Positions 12,040 to 25,095 of a stretch of 64,000 nt of DNA are shown here, one piece after another. The translations under genes were made by a program, and so were the position numbers. The first letter of the stretch is position 1. Every line of letters starts with the position of its first letter. Source of the stretch: Epiperipatus broadwayi (Eukaryota; Onychophora; Udeonychophora; Euonychophora; Peripatidae); assembly GCA_028023455.1 (NCBI GenBank), contig JAQFVV010000143.1, positions 1,278,001 to 1,342,000 of the forward strand. The letters are read 5' to 3'. A model generated the notes under the pieces. That model did not search any database and had not been told where the DNA came from. It was given only the letters and a program-made list of their open reading frames with translations.

Positions 12040-13346
12040 TATTTATTTTTTTATTGATTAGTATCTGGAGTTTTGTTTACAAATTTATCAAGAGTTAATT
12101 CAATTGTATTCTTTTTCTTCTCTTGATAAAGAATTCTGTAACATTCTATGTCTTTTTTCTATTGCCCTTTGTACATGAGATATATGCTCTCCATTGGTAT
12201 CACATTTTTCCATGATGGTCAAAAATTTGTCAAGATGCATGAAGGCTTCATTCATATTTTTGATTGTCAAACTCTTAACAATAAGTTCATTATCAAGTTC
12301 TTCATTTTGCATTTCATTCATCTCCTGTCATTTAATCAAGTCTTCATTTGACAGAGGTTCTGAGTGAGAGTGCATTAACTCATCAATATCTTCATCAGTG
12401 ACATTGCTTGCTACAAATTCAACAGCTTCTTTTAATTCTTTCTTTCAATATCTATACAAACTAAGAGCCTTAACTTGAATAATTGATAAACTCACTGGGA
12501 TGCCTTTTTGATGTTGATCTTCAATCCATAAAGCCAAAGATTTCTCCATTTTATCCATTACTCTGCCATGTCTTTTTGAAAGTCTTTAAAGAAATATTTC
12601 CACAATTTTTAACATATTCCTTAATTTTGTTCTTGTTTTTCACAACTGTATATATTGTTGATCAGTTTAAATTACATGAACATGCAATTGAAGCAAAAGA
12701 TTCACTATTTTCAGAATGTCTAATTATATCCATTTTTGTCTCAACTGTTTGGGCTTTATGAGACCTTGATTTCTTTTTGGTTGTATCAACACTGCTATTT
12801 TTTTGCTTCTCAGTCATGTTTTTAGTTAATAAAAATGAAAAAAATTCACCAAAAAAGAAATATATACAGTGTATATGTAATGTAATTGCGCACAAACTAT
12901 GTACTTTTAAAAACAAGCACTCATCATGACGATTCTGTTCAAGAGAATCTGTGACAGTGCTAAAAATAAAAGTAATTAATGTCAGAGAGATGTGAAGATT
13001 TACTGTATTTTATATAAATTCTTATTATTTTCTAAAATATATTTTTAATTATTTTCTAAATTCCAAGGTTTATCTTTCTTTAGAAGAAATTCAATTACGA
13101 ATGTATGGAAATAGTTTTTTTTTTTATCAGCTACTGTAACTTTGTAGTGTTAATTACTAAAAGGAATTTTTAAATTATTAAAGTACTAAAATACTGTACA
13201 ATTTTGAATATCCATTTCTTTCTACAGTATATAGCACTAATTATACATGAAAGTATGTGCATAGATAAAGATCTAAAATCCAAAAGTGATTACATAATAG
13301 CAAAATGTTTATAACTCGAGTGTTTGTAACTAGGGGACTTCCTGTA
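12040..13346 (-). mobile_element. Pogo/Tigger-like DNA transposon relic, internally deleted
   Basis: The minus strand holds both ends of a pogo/Tigger-type transposase (next entry). At its 5' side, 13,321-13,344 reads, on the minus strand, CAGGAAGTCCCCTAGTTAC, very like the terminal inverted repeats of Tigger elements, and is bounded by TA at 13,345-13,346 as expected for the Tc1/mariner superfamily. I could not find the matching inverted repeat at the other end, so the 3' terminus is lost or diverged. A short relative lies at 25.1-25.23 kb. Confidence 0.65.
12100..12817 (-). pseudogene. Tigger-type transposase with the DDE core missing
   Basis: From about 12,817 downward, the minus strand encodes an MTEKQK start, a lysine-rich segment and a CENP-B-type helix-turn-helix (VETKMDIIRHSE, then STIYTVVKNKNKIKEYV). 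A second DNA-binding region follows (MEKSLALWIEDQHQKGIP, then IIQVKALSLYRY). The frame then jumps to the acidic C-terminal tail of the family (TDEDIDELM, then EAFMHLDKFLTIMEKCD). The catalytic DDE domain that should lie between, several hundred codons, is absent. A frameshift and several stops are present. It was a cut-and-paste transposase; now it is a pseudogene. Confidence 0.7.
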
Positions 13347-15517
13347 CATTAAATTATAAAAAAATTATCATGATAGAAATCCTATATCACACCAAAATTA
13401 CAATCCAAAATCTAGTGACTATAAGAAAATAAGTCTCTGGTTTTGAAAATAATATTTGTCTCTTGCAATGAACAATGTAAATTATGATATTATTTTGGTA
13501 ATTGTATTTTGTTCAGATGATTATCAGCTTTAAAAATGTGAATTTGTTTAAGTACTTTAGTAACTCTTAAGATATACAAGTTAGAGTTAGATAATCAAAT
13601 TATATTAAAATTCTATTGCACTGCTTCTGTGTTTTATATATATTATAACGTTAGAAAATGCAGATGAATCAAAGGTGAAGTACCATAAAATAAATATGGA
13701 TTTGTGCATAAGTATGCGGTACTCCTGCATAATTCAACCGATGATGTATTACACTTACCAATTTCCCTTCCAGTAGACATCGTCGATTTTTGCATGGCAA
13801 CGTTGTCATGGCAACCAAGTGACTGGCGTGATTAATCCTCTTATGGGTCAAGTATACAACAACAGAAATATAAATAATATAAATCTCAGATTTTTAATTT
13901 ATCCAATAAAATAAATAATTATTTTGTTTAATAATTAAAACACATTTAAAAGAAATAATAATCTGGGTTCTTTGTATATAAGATATTCTTATTTTCTTCT
14001 ATTTTTTTAACTTATATCTCATTACAAAATAAATTATAAAGTTAAATTGTAAGTATTTAAATGTCAAAATACTTCTAATAACCTTTGGTTATCAAGAGAA
14101 ACCTCTCTAAAATATTTAATGTTTTTATCTTATAACATAATAATGTCAATATGATAGTTGGTAAGTTTTATTAAAATATTTTAATGTCTAATCTAGTAAT
14201 AAACAAAGTTAAAATAATACCATGAGCAGAAAGAGTGTTTTTATGCTACCTATTACACTATTAAAAATACTTATAATAAAAAGTAAAGATAATATTATTT
14301 TAAATAATGCAGGTATTGGGAAAATAGAGCGAATAAATAACTTCAATGTGATTTTGGAATGTACTCTTGTACATTGTTTAATATAACTTTATTAATTAGA
14401 TTTTGTGGGTTAAATGATGTGATGATGAGAACAACAAAAACATAAATATGTTTAAAGAATAAAAACATTTATTTACATTATATAACATTTAATATTACAA
14501 TAACAATAAAATAAAATAATAAACAATAGACATTGCAGTATTAATTATTATTGAAATAAGCATTTAAATAATATTAATTAAAATATCACTGGAGTAAATC
14601 CTTAAAATAATATTTATATTTAAATTGCATTTAAGAAGTTCTCCCTGTCATATAAAACAAATCAGGTAGCATTTTATATGCAAAGTAGCAAGCACTTGTG
14701 TTATCATTGGGCACTAAGTGTTGATAGTAATATGACAATATCTAAATTCAAATTCAATGCATAAGCTATTCTTTTTATATTGCTAATGGAGTTGAATACA
14801 AAATAATTATAATTCATATAAATTTTACCTATGCATACACACAGTAGAATATTAATGAAGCTCAATACTATCAATAATTTAATACACCTTAAAGTGGACT
14901 GGGGTAGAGCTGCACCCTTCCATACATATATGCCTTTAATATATTAAATATAAAAAATACCCACTAAGAAAATTTAAGGACAAATGATGGTAAAGAATAA
15001 GTCAACACCTGGTGATGTAAAAGTGTGGTATAAACCTCAATATGTACTCTTGAGGAGCTTAATGAAATTTGAAGTAATAGAAACCATCAAAATTGTTGCC
15101 ACAATTGATACATGACAATAGGCACAATACCAATAAAATGAAAAATAAAATGCATAGTTATAAATTAATCAATGGAAAGTTTATCCCACGTTTACACATA
15201 TGTACATATAAATATTATATTCTAACTAGGAAAATATGAAAACCAATACAAACATAATAGCAAAGCAATAGCACAAAATAAGAATTAAAATTTTACTCAA
15301 CAATACACTGACCTTAAATAATACATTCATTTGCATACAATGCATGAAATAATTGTTTTACCCTGTGTGCATATTCTGACAACCCTTAAAATATTTATAC
15401 TTAGAATTCTATTATTTGGATATTTACTCATATGAATTTTAATTATAAACACACAATATCATTAATATACCTAATATAATTTAAACTATAGGAATAAATT
15501 AATAATATACTGATAAG
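13347..15517. other. AT-rich DNA, nothing recognised
   Basis: No coding motif, RNA gene or shared repeat was seen on either strand. Confidence 0.5.
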
Positions 15518-15558
15518 CATGATGATGATGATTATTATTATTATTATAATTATTATTG

Positions 15559-15638
<80 letters not shown>

Positions 15639-15640
15639 TA
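15518..15640. repeat. Compound trinucleotide microsatellite (ATG/ATT/ATC)
   Basis: The run passes from gatgatgatg through (att)n to (atc)n and back to a long (att)n tract. Trinucleotide tails of this kind are also found at the 3' end of the RTE-like LINE at 29.15 kb, so it may be seeded by such a tail, although no LINE sequence is visible beside it. Confidence 0.9.
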
Positions 15641-18059
15641 AATACAATACCTTTCCTGTTACCCCATTTTAAAAAGTCAGAGATTTTAAGAATTCTTTTT
15701 TTTTAATAAAAAAAAAACAAACTCTCCAGGCTTAGGAGTCCAACAATTATTCATGAAGGTAAAACATTACACAATTTTATTAAATTTATAGGAAGCAAAT
15801 CAATCAGAGCAGAGGTTTCTCAAAATATTAACAACAATTTCATTTTTAAATGAACAGAACAAGCTCATGCAAATTTTTAAATAAATAAGAGCAAAACTTC
15901 TGTAACAAAAGTTTATATAGCAGTTCAACAGGATTAACATGTCATGCAAATTTTAAATCATTTTGTTTTGCAGAACAATATAATTTAACTGGATAAATTA
16001 CTGAAATTCCAAAATAATACTTATTTGCATTATATGAAGTACAATTGTATGATATCTTCATAAATGTAGTAAAATCATAGGCATAAATAATATTGTCACT
16101 TATGTTAAAACAGATAACTTCTGCAATGAATTCACTTCATTTCCTCTTTTTGTTCCATGATTTTTTTAATATTTCATCCCAGCATTTATTTTAGTAAACT
16201 TAAATGATAATAAGTTTAAAGACAATTCCATGTAACAAGAATATTTCAATAATTTATAATTAAAGTATCTGTAATAGTCCACAATAAGTTAATTTTTTCA
16301 AATAATTCAAATTAGTAAAGCATGAGAACAATAACATTAGTCTTTTATGTAAGTCATATAACATTTAAAACTTTGAAACAAGATGTTATTTAAACTATTT
16401 TAAAATAATGCCTAGAATTAATTAAAGTTCATAGAACAGTAAACAATATATGTAATAATTTCTCCAACTTGAAATATCATAGTATTTCCTTTATATTTAT
16501 TCATGCTTTGGAGACTTTCATTTAACAATAAAACTCATTGTACATTTCAGAATGAAGATCTTGTCCATATGTAGCAATAATATGGCATGGCACAAAGTGT
16601 AGATTACTCAAAAGATGTTAAGATTTTAACCACATATCAAAAAAGGATTTAATTGAAGTGGATTTCTTCAAAGGTGAAGTTAGAAGAAGTAATTTACCCC
16701 CCCTTTTTTAAATGCATTTGTATGCTTGTGTAAATAATGGTCAAGTTGATCATGTGATTTCAATTAATCTGCAATTAATATTGGGTAGGATTTTAAATTA
16801 ACTGAAGGGACTGTAATCTTTTCTAATCAGGTCATGTAAAAATAAATTTAACCTTAAAACTGCCTAGACATTATTAAAACAAATAAAAATAATTATTTGT
16901 ATTTAATTACTAACCATATTTATTTAAAATAATTATCTTTTGTTTTATTTAAAAGTTTTCAAAAACCATGACTTAACTAATTCACACTAACATTAAAGTA
17001 ATACTAATTTGACTAATTTGTTAAATATATCAATTATAAAATAATTCAACATTAAAGATAATTTATTTCAAACTTTCTTCTTTTAAAATAACCATGTACA
17101 CACACACATATATGAAATAACTAGAATTATAAAACTTATTACAAGCTAATGGCTATCAATTTGCAATGCCTTTTGAAATATATGAAACTTTATCTAGTAA
17201 AACTTACTTAAAATATAATATACTTCAAACTATTTTTATTCAATTTTAATCTTTTAAATTTTAACTTTAAATGAGTACCAAATGAATTAATTAATATGTT
17301 AGTAAGTAGCATTTAAATACATTTTATCAAATTGTTTAATAATATAATTAAAAAAATACAAGAAATATTTCATACAGTTTAGAATAGTAAGATTTATTGC
17401 ACCGATTTATTTTAGCAAATAGCTATCTTTATTTAAATCAATAAAAAAAAATTTAAATTATTATATTGCATGCTTAACTTTCTCTGGGCTAAATATAAGG
17501 TTACAATTTCATCTCCAAAAATAATACATATCTTTAAAGTGATTTTAAATTTGAAAATTTGTGAGCTAAACAATATGAACTATCACATCTGAAAGAGATT
17601 GATGATGAAACTCTTCTGTAATTTGGTGACAGTGAAAATACAAAGGGGGACTAGAAAAAATGTTGAAAAACCTACAAAATAAAGCCACACATGATGAGAA
17701 TTAGAAAAGAAATGTATTCAAACTTTATTGTTTTATGTTTGTGATTAATTATAAATAATAATTGTGATATATTAATGGATTTTAACCATTAAAATACATT
17801 TAATTTCTAGAATCACTTAAAACTAAATTAACAATACTAAAACTTTTTTTTTGTGATTAAATTCATATGAAATAAATTAATAATAATAAAAATCACTAGA
17901 ATACAAAATTCCTGATGGAAAAATAAATATTAAATTTTTTTTTATCATATTGGTGAGGGGGGAGGGGATAAATTGATGACATGATTGTTTACAGTACTAG
18001 ATATAGTACAAGGTATTCTGGAAATAACAAAAAATCATTGATTGCCTAAACTGGCATCA
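15641..18059. other. AT-rich DNA, nothing recognised
   Basis: No coding motif was found. Short homopolymer runs and a CA-rich word near 17,098 are the only simple features. Confidence 0.5.
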
Positions 18060-18131
18060 TTATCATAATAATAATAATAATGATGATGATGATGATGATG
18101 ATTTTAATGATGATGATGATGATGATGATGT
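18060..18131. repeat. Trinucleotide microsatellite (AAT)n(ATG)n
   Basis: Runs of ataata pass into (gat)n, are interrupted by ttttaat, and resume as (gat)n. It resembles the RTE 3' tail at 29.15 kb, but no LINE coding sequence precedes it. Confidence 0.9.
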
Positions 18132-18735
18132 AAGAAATAAATAAATGTTTACATGGTAATAAATTGGCCAAAGGTTTTTTTATGTCAACAATCGAAAAAG
18201 TTTTTTATTATTTTCTTTATATAAATTAATCTCTTTTTCTTAGACATAGCTGAGTGTACTTTTACTATAGTACAAGCAAGTAGTGATAAGTAAATAAACA
18301 ATTATATTAGAGGATTTGTCAAAGAAAATTATGTACAGGCTAAAAATATTTGATGATCAGCAACACCACCAAATTCTTATTGGAAATTACCACAGCATTT
18401 TTTTTAATTATAAATAATAATTCAGTGATATTACTGGTTTTTAACCATTAAAATAAATTTAATTTTTGAAATCATGTAAAATTAAATTAACAACACTAAA
18501 ACTTTCCACTTACCATGAAATCAATATATAATACTTTAGTAATAATAAAAATTACAAAAGAGATTTTTTGTTTGAGAAAATTTTAAAAAAAGATTTTTTT
18601 TTGAGCAAACATTAAAATAATTAATTAAAATAATTAAAAGCATTAAAATAATTTAATCTAAAAAAATTCCCATAATAAATTTTATAAAAATTTTCCTAAT
18701 ACTTTTATCATCTAAAATCCAAAATTAAAATTCGC
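18132..18735. other. AT-rich DNA, nothing recognised
   Basis: No coding motif or shared repeat was seen. Confidence 0.5.
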
Positions 18736-19311
18736 TTATATATATAAAATATAAAGAGCATGCTAATAGCTCTAAACAAACTTATTTTTATTTTTATGAT
18801 AAATGCAAATCATCTTTATCTAAGATTGTCACTACCCCCAGACTAGTTTTGAGCTATGGCTCTCTTTAGTGAAGAGCTATGATACCAGATTCAAAAACCA
18901 ACTCAAGCTAAACATTTATTTAAAAATTAACTTTTAAGAAGGAGATCTGAAATTTTTAGACATCTACCAGGCTTTAAATTCAGTTCTCCAACTGAAATAA
19001 TCATATGGATCTGAACTTAATTCAGATACACCATAAATTACTAAGCCTAGTTAGAGAGTGGAATTTAAAGACTCATAGATGTTTAAAAATTTCAGATCTT
19101 CTTCTTAAGAGTTAACAAATGCTTAGCTTGAGTTGGTTTTTTGAATCTGGTGTCTTAGCTCCTCACTGAAGAGAGCTATAACTTGAAACTGGTCTGGGGA
19201 TGTGGACAATCCTAGATAAAGATAATTTAAATTCTTTCTCTTGTAGCATTTATAAAAATAAAAAAAACCTTGTTTAGAGCTATTAGTATGCTCTTCATAT
19301 TATATTTATAA
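18736..19311. mobile_element. Large fold-back element, family B
   Basis: Two long arms (about 18,736-18,995 and 19,060-19,311) are imperfect reverse complements; together they would fold into a long hairpin. The termini carry gagcatgctaatagctct, and the same terminal word flanks the shorter fold-back at 55.66-55.84 kb. Internal words (cccagactagttt, agtgaagagct) resemble those in family C at 19.7 and 20.4 kb. There is no coding sequence. It is best viewed as a non-autonomous inverted-repeat element; the superfamily is unknown. Confidence 0.7.
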
Positions 19312-19732
19312 TGCAAGCTATATAGGTCATATAACATATGACCTGATTATATATACATATACTAAAACGCTAAAATTCCATCAAAAGTTTTACTATTGCT
19401 AAAACAACAAAATAATTTACAAGTCAATTTACTTTTAGACCAGATTTATTAATATTTTTGATGCTTGCTTGCATAATTGTCTTTTTGACAAATTTGAGAG
19501 ATTTCATTAGGAAATGCATATTAACAAAAAATAATAAACATTCATAATTTGATTTCTGTGAGACTTAATTTTGTAATTCCACTTTATTCATCATGATTTT
19601 TTTTTAGGTATTTAATAAGTTCACCGCCACATTCACCATATTGATTATTTATAACTTTAATAGAAAATATAATTTTCACAATAACTTTCTTTTACATAAT
19701 GTCAAAAATAAAATATTATGTATTTCACAAAG

Positions 19733-19960
19733 CATCACATGATTACCATTTCGTATGCTTGCTCATAATTGTTATTAAAGCAGGCAAAACTTTCCATACA
19801 GTAGTACCATTCAGTGCCAGCCAGAGTAATCAATGGATGCTTGTGCATAAAATCCCTATCTAGTGCCTACTCATCCAATATCCCTAGACTAGTTTCTGGC
19901 TTGTGGCCTTGGTCAGTGAGGAGCTTTGGATCTGAGAGCACTGCATCTAGATCTTAGGAA
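19733..19960 (+). mobile_element. Family C element, single-arm copy
   Basis: It starts catcacatgattacca, passes through gcaggcaaaact and ccctagactagtttctgg, and ends atctagatcttagg. The same order of words occurs in the fold-back copies at 20.4 and 56.5 kb and in a short copy at 29.68 kb. This copy lacks the second arm. Confidence 0.7.
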
Positions 19961-20319
19961 TAAAATAATAATAAAGTTGGAAAAATATAATGATTATCAT
20001 AAAAGACAATAAAAAAACTACAAATTTAAACATATTTAGTCATTAATTTTGAATTTATTCATAAGCTGTTAACTTTAATATTTAAATTTGAGAATATGAC
20101 TTTTGTTTTTAGTTTAATAAAATCTTTATAAAATTTTGATTAAAATGATACGTAACAGTATTTGCTGATTATATTTCATGCCAACTTTTTGTGATAATTT
20201 TACGATTACATTTTTAATTCATAGTTAAGGAGTGTTTTTTTCTAAGGAAATGGATGTTAGATTATGTAATAATTCATTTTTAATATTTTTATTTAGTAAT
20301 AATATCAATAAAATATTAT

Positions 20320-20399
20320 CTAAAAGTACAAATATGCATAACATAAATGCATATGTATACACAGATATATGTAATAGTATACATCTAATGAAATATTAA
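20320..20399. other. Spacer
   Basis: AT-rich sequence leading to the target-site duplication of the next element; nothing else seen. Confidence 0.4.
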
Positions 20400-20783
20400 G
20401 GAAATAAATTATTTTAAAACAGGCAAAACTCAGTATATGTATTGCCACACACAGCAAGTTAGAGTAATCAGTGGATGCCAGAAAGCTTGTGCATAAAATC
20501 CCCATCTAGTGCCTACTCATCCAATATCCCCAGACTAGTTTCTGGCTTGTGTCCTTCGTCAGTGAGGAGCCTTGGATCTGAGAGCACTGCACCTAGATCT
20601 TAGGATCTAATGCAACTGAGTAGGCACTAGATGGGGATTTTATGCAAAAGCCTTCTGGCATCCACTGCTTACTCTAGCTTGCCATGTGTGGCAATATGTA
20701 TAGTGAGTTTTGCCTGTTTTAAAACAGTTATACCCAAGCATAAGAAGTGGTGGTCATGTGATGTTTATTGGAAATAAATTATT
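20400..20783. mobile_element. Family C fold-back element with 14-bp target-site duplication
   Basis: The word ggaaataaattatt occurs at both edges (20,400-20,413 and 20,770-20,783) as a direct repeat, marking the insertion. Inside, about 20,418-20,515 and 20,612-20,726 are reverse complements (gcaggcaaaactc versus gagttttgcctg and onward). The centre holds the family C core (ccccagactagtttctgg). The right side extends beyond the hairpin with gcataagaagtggtggtcat. A 14-bp duplication is long for most DNA transposons and is more like LINE-driven insertion. Confidence 0.8.
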
Positions 20784-20948
20784 CTTTACACATGCATTAT
20801 AAAATAGGTACACCCTCTATTAAGCATGTTGTTGGGAGATTGTGTGTCTATTTTTATAGCATATGTGTGAAGAGTAGTTTACTTCCACAATATTTTATAT
20901 CCAGACACATGTATATTTAAAACAGAAGTTTAAAGCTGTAGAAAATAT

Positions 20949-21122
20949 GTGATAGAGAAATAAGTAATAAATACAGCCAAAGTGAAGTTAAAATAAATTT
21001 GTTTATTAATCTGCTGACTATCTATCAATTATACTTTGAAACAAACAAGACTCAGCAGATTAATAAACAAATTTATTTTAACCTCACTTTGGAAGTACTT
21101 ATTACTTATTTCTCTATTAGAT
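20949..21122. mobile_element. Near-perfect palindrome, candidate MITE
   Basis: Arms of about 64 bp (20,952-21,018 and 21,056-21,121) are reverse complements with only a few mismatches, running from tagagaaataag to ttaatctgctga. The spacer is about 36 bp. Both outer ends are ta, consistent with a TA target of a Tc1/mariner-type MITE. No coding sequence is present. Confidence 0.7.
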
Positions 21123-24100
21123 ACATGTATTTATAAACTTAACACAAACATATTTATAATCTTCACATAAAAATATATTTATAGGCAGATTAACTTTTAA
21201 TTTAATATATATAATAATAAGAAATTTTTGAAAAAAATTGAAATAATTTATTGAATCATTTCACTATAATGATAAATTAATGTCTGTCTCATATAAATTC
21301 TTGATTATTTGTTTTTCTATATTGTAACGGGATTTACCATTTGAGGAGTATGGAAAATTTTAATTTAAGTTTGTAACTGAATTTACGAATTTAAAACCAA
21401 CTTTACCAGTTTATTATTACTATTATTTTTTTTATATACTTATAGTTTAACTTATTAGTTCATAATTAATCGTTAATTATTTGACTTATACGACCCTGTT
21501 ACTCAAGCAGAGGAATAAATGCAATCACTACTTACATATTAATCATAACCCAGTCAAACCAAGATTCATAAAATATTAAAAAAATGGTCACTTTTCCAGA
21601 CTGAAGTGACTGTCTCTGACTGCAAGAAATGTGAAACATCTTATGAGGATATTTATAACAGGTTTAAACCCTATGAGCACCACCCAGTAACTGGAACCTA
21701 TGAGATAACATTAACACACTTGATCCATGACTAGCTATTAAAAATATGAGATTGGCATCACAGAATATTTAAATATAATTGACTCATAGGTAAATTGAGA
21801 GAAAAATGTAAATGACACTAATAATACATATTTACCTAGGTATTAATTCAGTAGAGTGTAGTAAAAAAAGACATGTATATAATGAAGCTGGAAGTATAGT
21901 ATGTATTTCTGCTTCACCTAGTGCCAATGTCATCAGCACTAGTATGGATTTGAACCCAGTCTTATATATTAACTGACACCCATCTCATAGTAGGTTGTAG
22001 TATATTTATAATCAATATTATAATCTTTCATATTTTATTAATTTTATTTTATAATTAAAACTAATCTTTTTATAATAGTTTATTTCTTTTATATTTGTAA
22101 AAATGTATATTGTGTTTATTTTATTAAAATGAATTGAATCCTAGATATCTATAAAATGTTACAAATATTTTAAATTCTTTTATTAAAATTCATTTTTTTT
22201 CAACTAATCAGTTGGTAACATTTTATATTTATCTTTTGATAAATGTACATTAAAGGATCAATTATGCAAACAGTGTAATATTTGTAAGAAATATTTTGTA
22301 AATTTCTATTTAAGTTTATGTCAAATATTAAATTTGAAAGTCATTGTACCAAATTCCTAAATTTTTTCTGAATAAAATTTACATTTTTGTTAATCTAAAT
22401 CTTAATTAAATAGCTTTCTTAGTACAATGACTGATAAACTGAATATGCTTGTTGCTGTTTTCTATTAAGTAGCAAATGAACCCTTGGGACATGTTTAATG
22501 CAGGATGATAGATTTCCCTCCAAAGCAGGTACCAACTTCAGAGAACCACTTAGAGCAGTTGCAATTGGCAGTTGTCACTGTAGATTGAATCCTATAGATA
22601 AAGCTAGATCAAATAAATAGTGGAAATTTTTGATAAGAAGGGATTATTATTGAAAAAGAGTTCACTGAAGAGAGGTGATTAATATATATAGTACATCATG
22701 CCTAAAGAATGACTGAGTAAAAGATCGACCGTTGTTTTCCAGAGCTCTGTCCCACCAGCTCATCAATGCCTTTCCAGTGCTCTCAACATCTAGCTGGAGA
22801 GTGTATTGTGTCAAGGAAGCCTGCTAAATGATCTGACTGTATAACTGCCTGTTTCAAGCCATGGAATGCCTACCGATTGATTCTGAGGTAATATCCAATT
22901 TGCTGCAAGCCACTGATTCCATTTTACTTGTTTTCCAAATCAATATTAATTTATATTCCATATATCTGTGTAATGTTTATACAACTTAATTTTAAAATGT
23001 GTCTTAATTCTTTTCTCTTAAATTTAAAATAACAATTCTTCTTAAAATCTCACATTATTTTGATGCAGCAAATTAAATTATTTTTTGTTGGTTTGTTTAG
23101 AATATTGACTTACTGAAATTGCCAAGTATAAAACTCGAGGAGAAACTAGCTTTAAACCCTCCCTCTTATTTTCTCCATTTAAAAATCATTACCAGAGTCT
23201 TATTTCCCTTAAATTAATTAATAGAAAAGTTCGTTTAGTTTTGTACCTTTTATATTATAAATTTGTTTTAAATGATAGAAATTATTTTGAAAATTAGATG
23301 TGTTATTATTACCTCCAATTTAAAATTGCTCTCACAATTTTTTCTGAAAGAATAAAGAATTTTAGTAAATCAGTTAAGTAAATCTATTACAATTTCTGTA
23401 AAACAAATGTCTTGAAAGAAAATCGTTGAAAGCATTTTATCAGTACATGTTTCATACATATATATTTTATTTGTCAAAAAAATAGTAAAAATTTGATGTA
23501 TAATTTGTTATGCTGTATATTGTCAAACTTCATAAGTGAGTTTGATATCCAATGCTCCATCTATGTTAGTTAAAAGACAGTTTTATTTTGTAATCTTCAA
23601 TGAGGAACTATTTAATAACTTACTAATAAATGAAATATTTGGAAAGTGTGGAAAACAATTTATATTTTAATTTTAATTCTTGCCTTCCCTTTTTATATTA
23701 TATTTTATGATTCATTCATTAATGGCCTAAGGGTTCTGGGGACTTTTTATTATGTCAGGGAGCTGATTACTTTAATCAGGATTTAAGTTAGTATTTTTGT
23801 TAGTAATACACTATCTATCTATCTATATATATATATGTCTGAGGCATTATGTATTTATAGTTACAACCATTTCTTTATTATTGTTATTCTTGCTTTGCTA
23901 CATACTCCTCAGGACCTTCGGAAGTTTAAATATAACCAGTCCAATCTTTCACTTTCCCTCAAAGTAGACATAGTTCATACCAAGGGATCATTTTCAGTCA
24001 TTGCCATTAAGATGTGTATGGGAAAGCCAGCACATCAAATTTATTAATATCATTCGGAGATATGTTTTGGCTAGAGGGCCAACATTTCTCTTATCTACCT

Positions 24101-24879
24101 GTATATATCAGGGATTTCTTTTAGCAAAGCCACCTAGAGGTTCATAACAGACCTCATATGTTCTTTTGTTGTAATCTATAATAGCATACTGCCTTCACCA
24201 TTATATATATATATATTATTTATTTACAAACCTGAAATGCTCTCTGCCATGATGGCACGTCTTTCACAAACCAACCCCATTAATTAGTTAAATATGATTA
24301 TATAATTTATTTAAAATGAACTATCTTGCTTTCTACACTCAGTAGATTCAACTGATTTAAATGTAATAGTGTTATAAATGCACATCTTTCATATCTTGTT
24401 ATCTATCTATCTATATATATATAAAATAGATTCCTTTGTAATCTTTTAAAGAGGGCTAATAATATTTTATTGCTGATTGATTCTTGGCAGACCAATTAAC
24501 AAACTTTTACTTTGTTATCAAATGCCTTGCATTTAGCCACATCAAAAATGAATTCAAGAAAATAACCAAGTTGTATAAACAAAACTTAACTTATTTTGTA
24601 ACTCAATTTCTTAATAAATTCCTGTAATATTATTATTTTAAATAAGCTTAGTTTGTCATCACTCCGAATCTCTAATGTTAATTATTCTATTTATTTATAA
24701 TATTTCTTTGATTTAAAGTCACTTTTTTGTAATGTTGCCAGAAAGAATTATCATTATTCCGGTTCAAACCATTAGTAATCGATATCAAACCCCATCTGTC
24801 CCATTTTGCAATCATCAGAACTCATTAAATAATTAATTTCTCATATAAACCCTTTATTATTTTGAGTCTCTATGTGAAC
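21123..24879. other. Mostly AT-rich DNA with unassigned GC-richer patches
   Basis: Two stretches (about 21,485-21,740 and 22,440-22,920) are somewhat richer in G+C than their surroundings and may be old insertions or conserved non-coding DNA, but neither encodes a recognisable domain. Short (ATCT)n/(AT)n tracts lie near 23,812-23,836 and 24,400-24,425. Confidence 0.45.
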
Positions 24880-25095
24880 CATGACCTCCAGCTGGGATGG
24901 AATAAAAACTGAGGACTGCTAGTGTCATCATAAACGTTATCTATTAGTCAGAGAGGCAATAGTTCAGGCAAATAGGTTAGGATTCACCATTCCCCTGAAA
25001 TATGTATCTTGTGTATGGTTGGATTCAAGGTACTTTTGCTTGGATTATTGGTCTTGTTGAATGAATACATGATTTTGATCGGCACAATAAATAAC
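24880..25095 (+). repeat. Dispersed repeat, family D (copy 1)
   Basis: It shares ordered words with 37,530-37,770: ggaatggaat-like, caaataggttag, attca, tgtgtat, ggattcaaggtacttttgct and tcttgtt. The pair run in the same direction. The end (gatcggcacaataa versus accgatacaata) suggests a conserved terminus, perhaps a retroelement tail. No coding sequence is recognised. Confidence 0.55.

Noticed and set aside
15518-15640. CRISPR-like array
   Set aside because: It is a simple trinucleotide microsatellite without spacers, and the window is eukaryotic.
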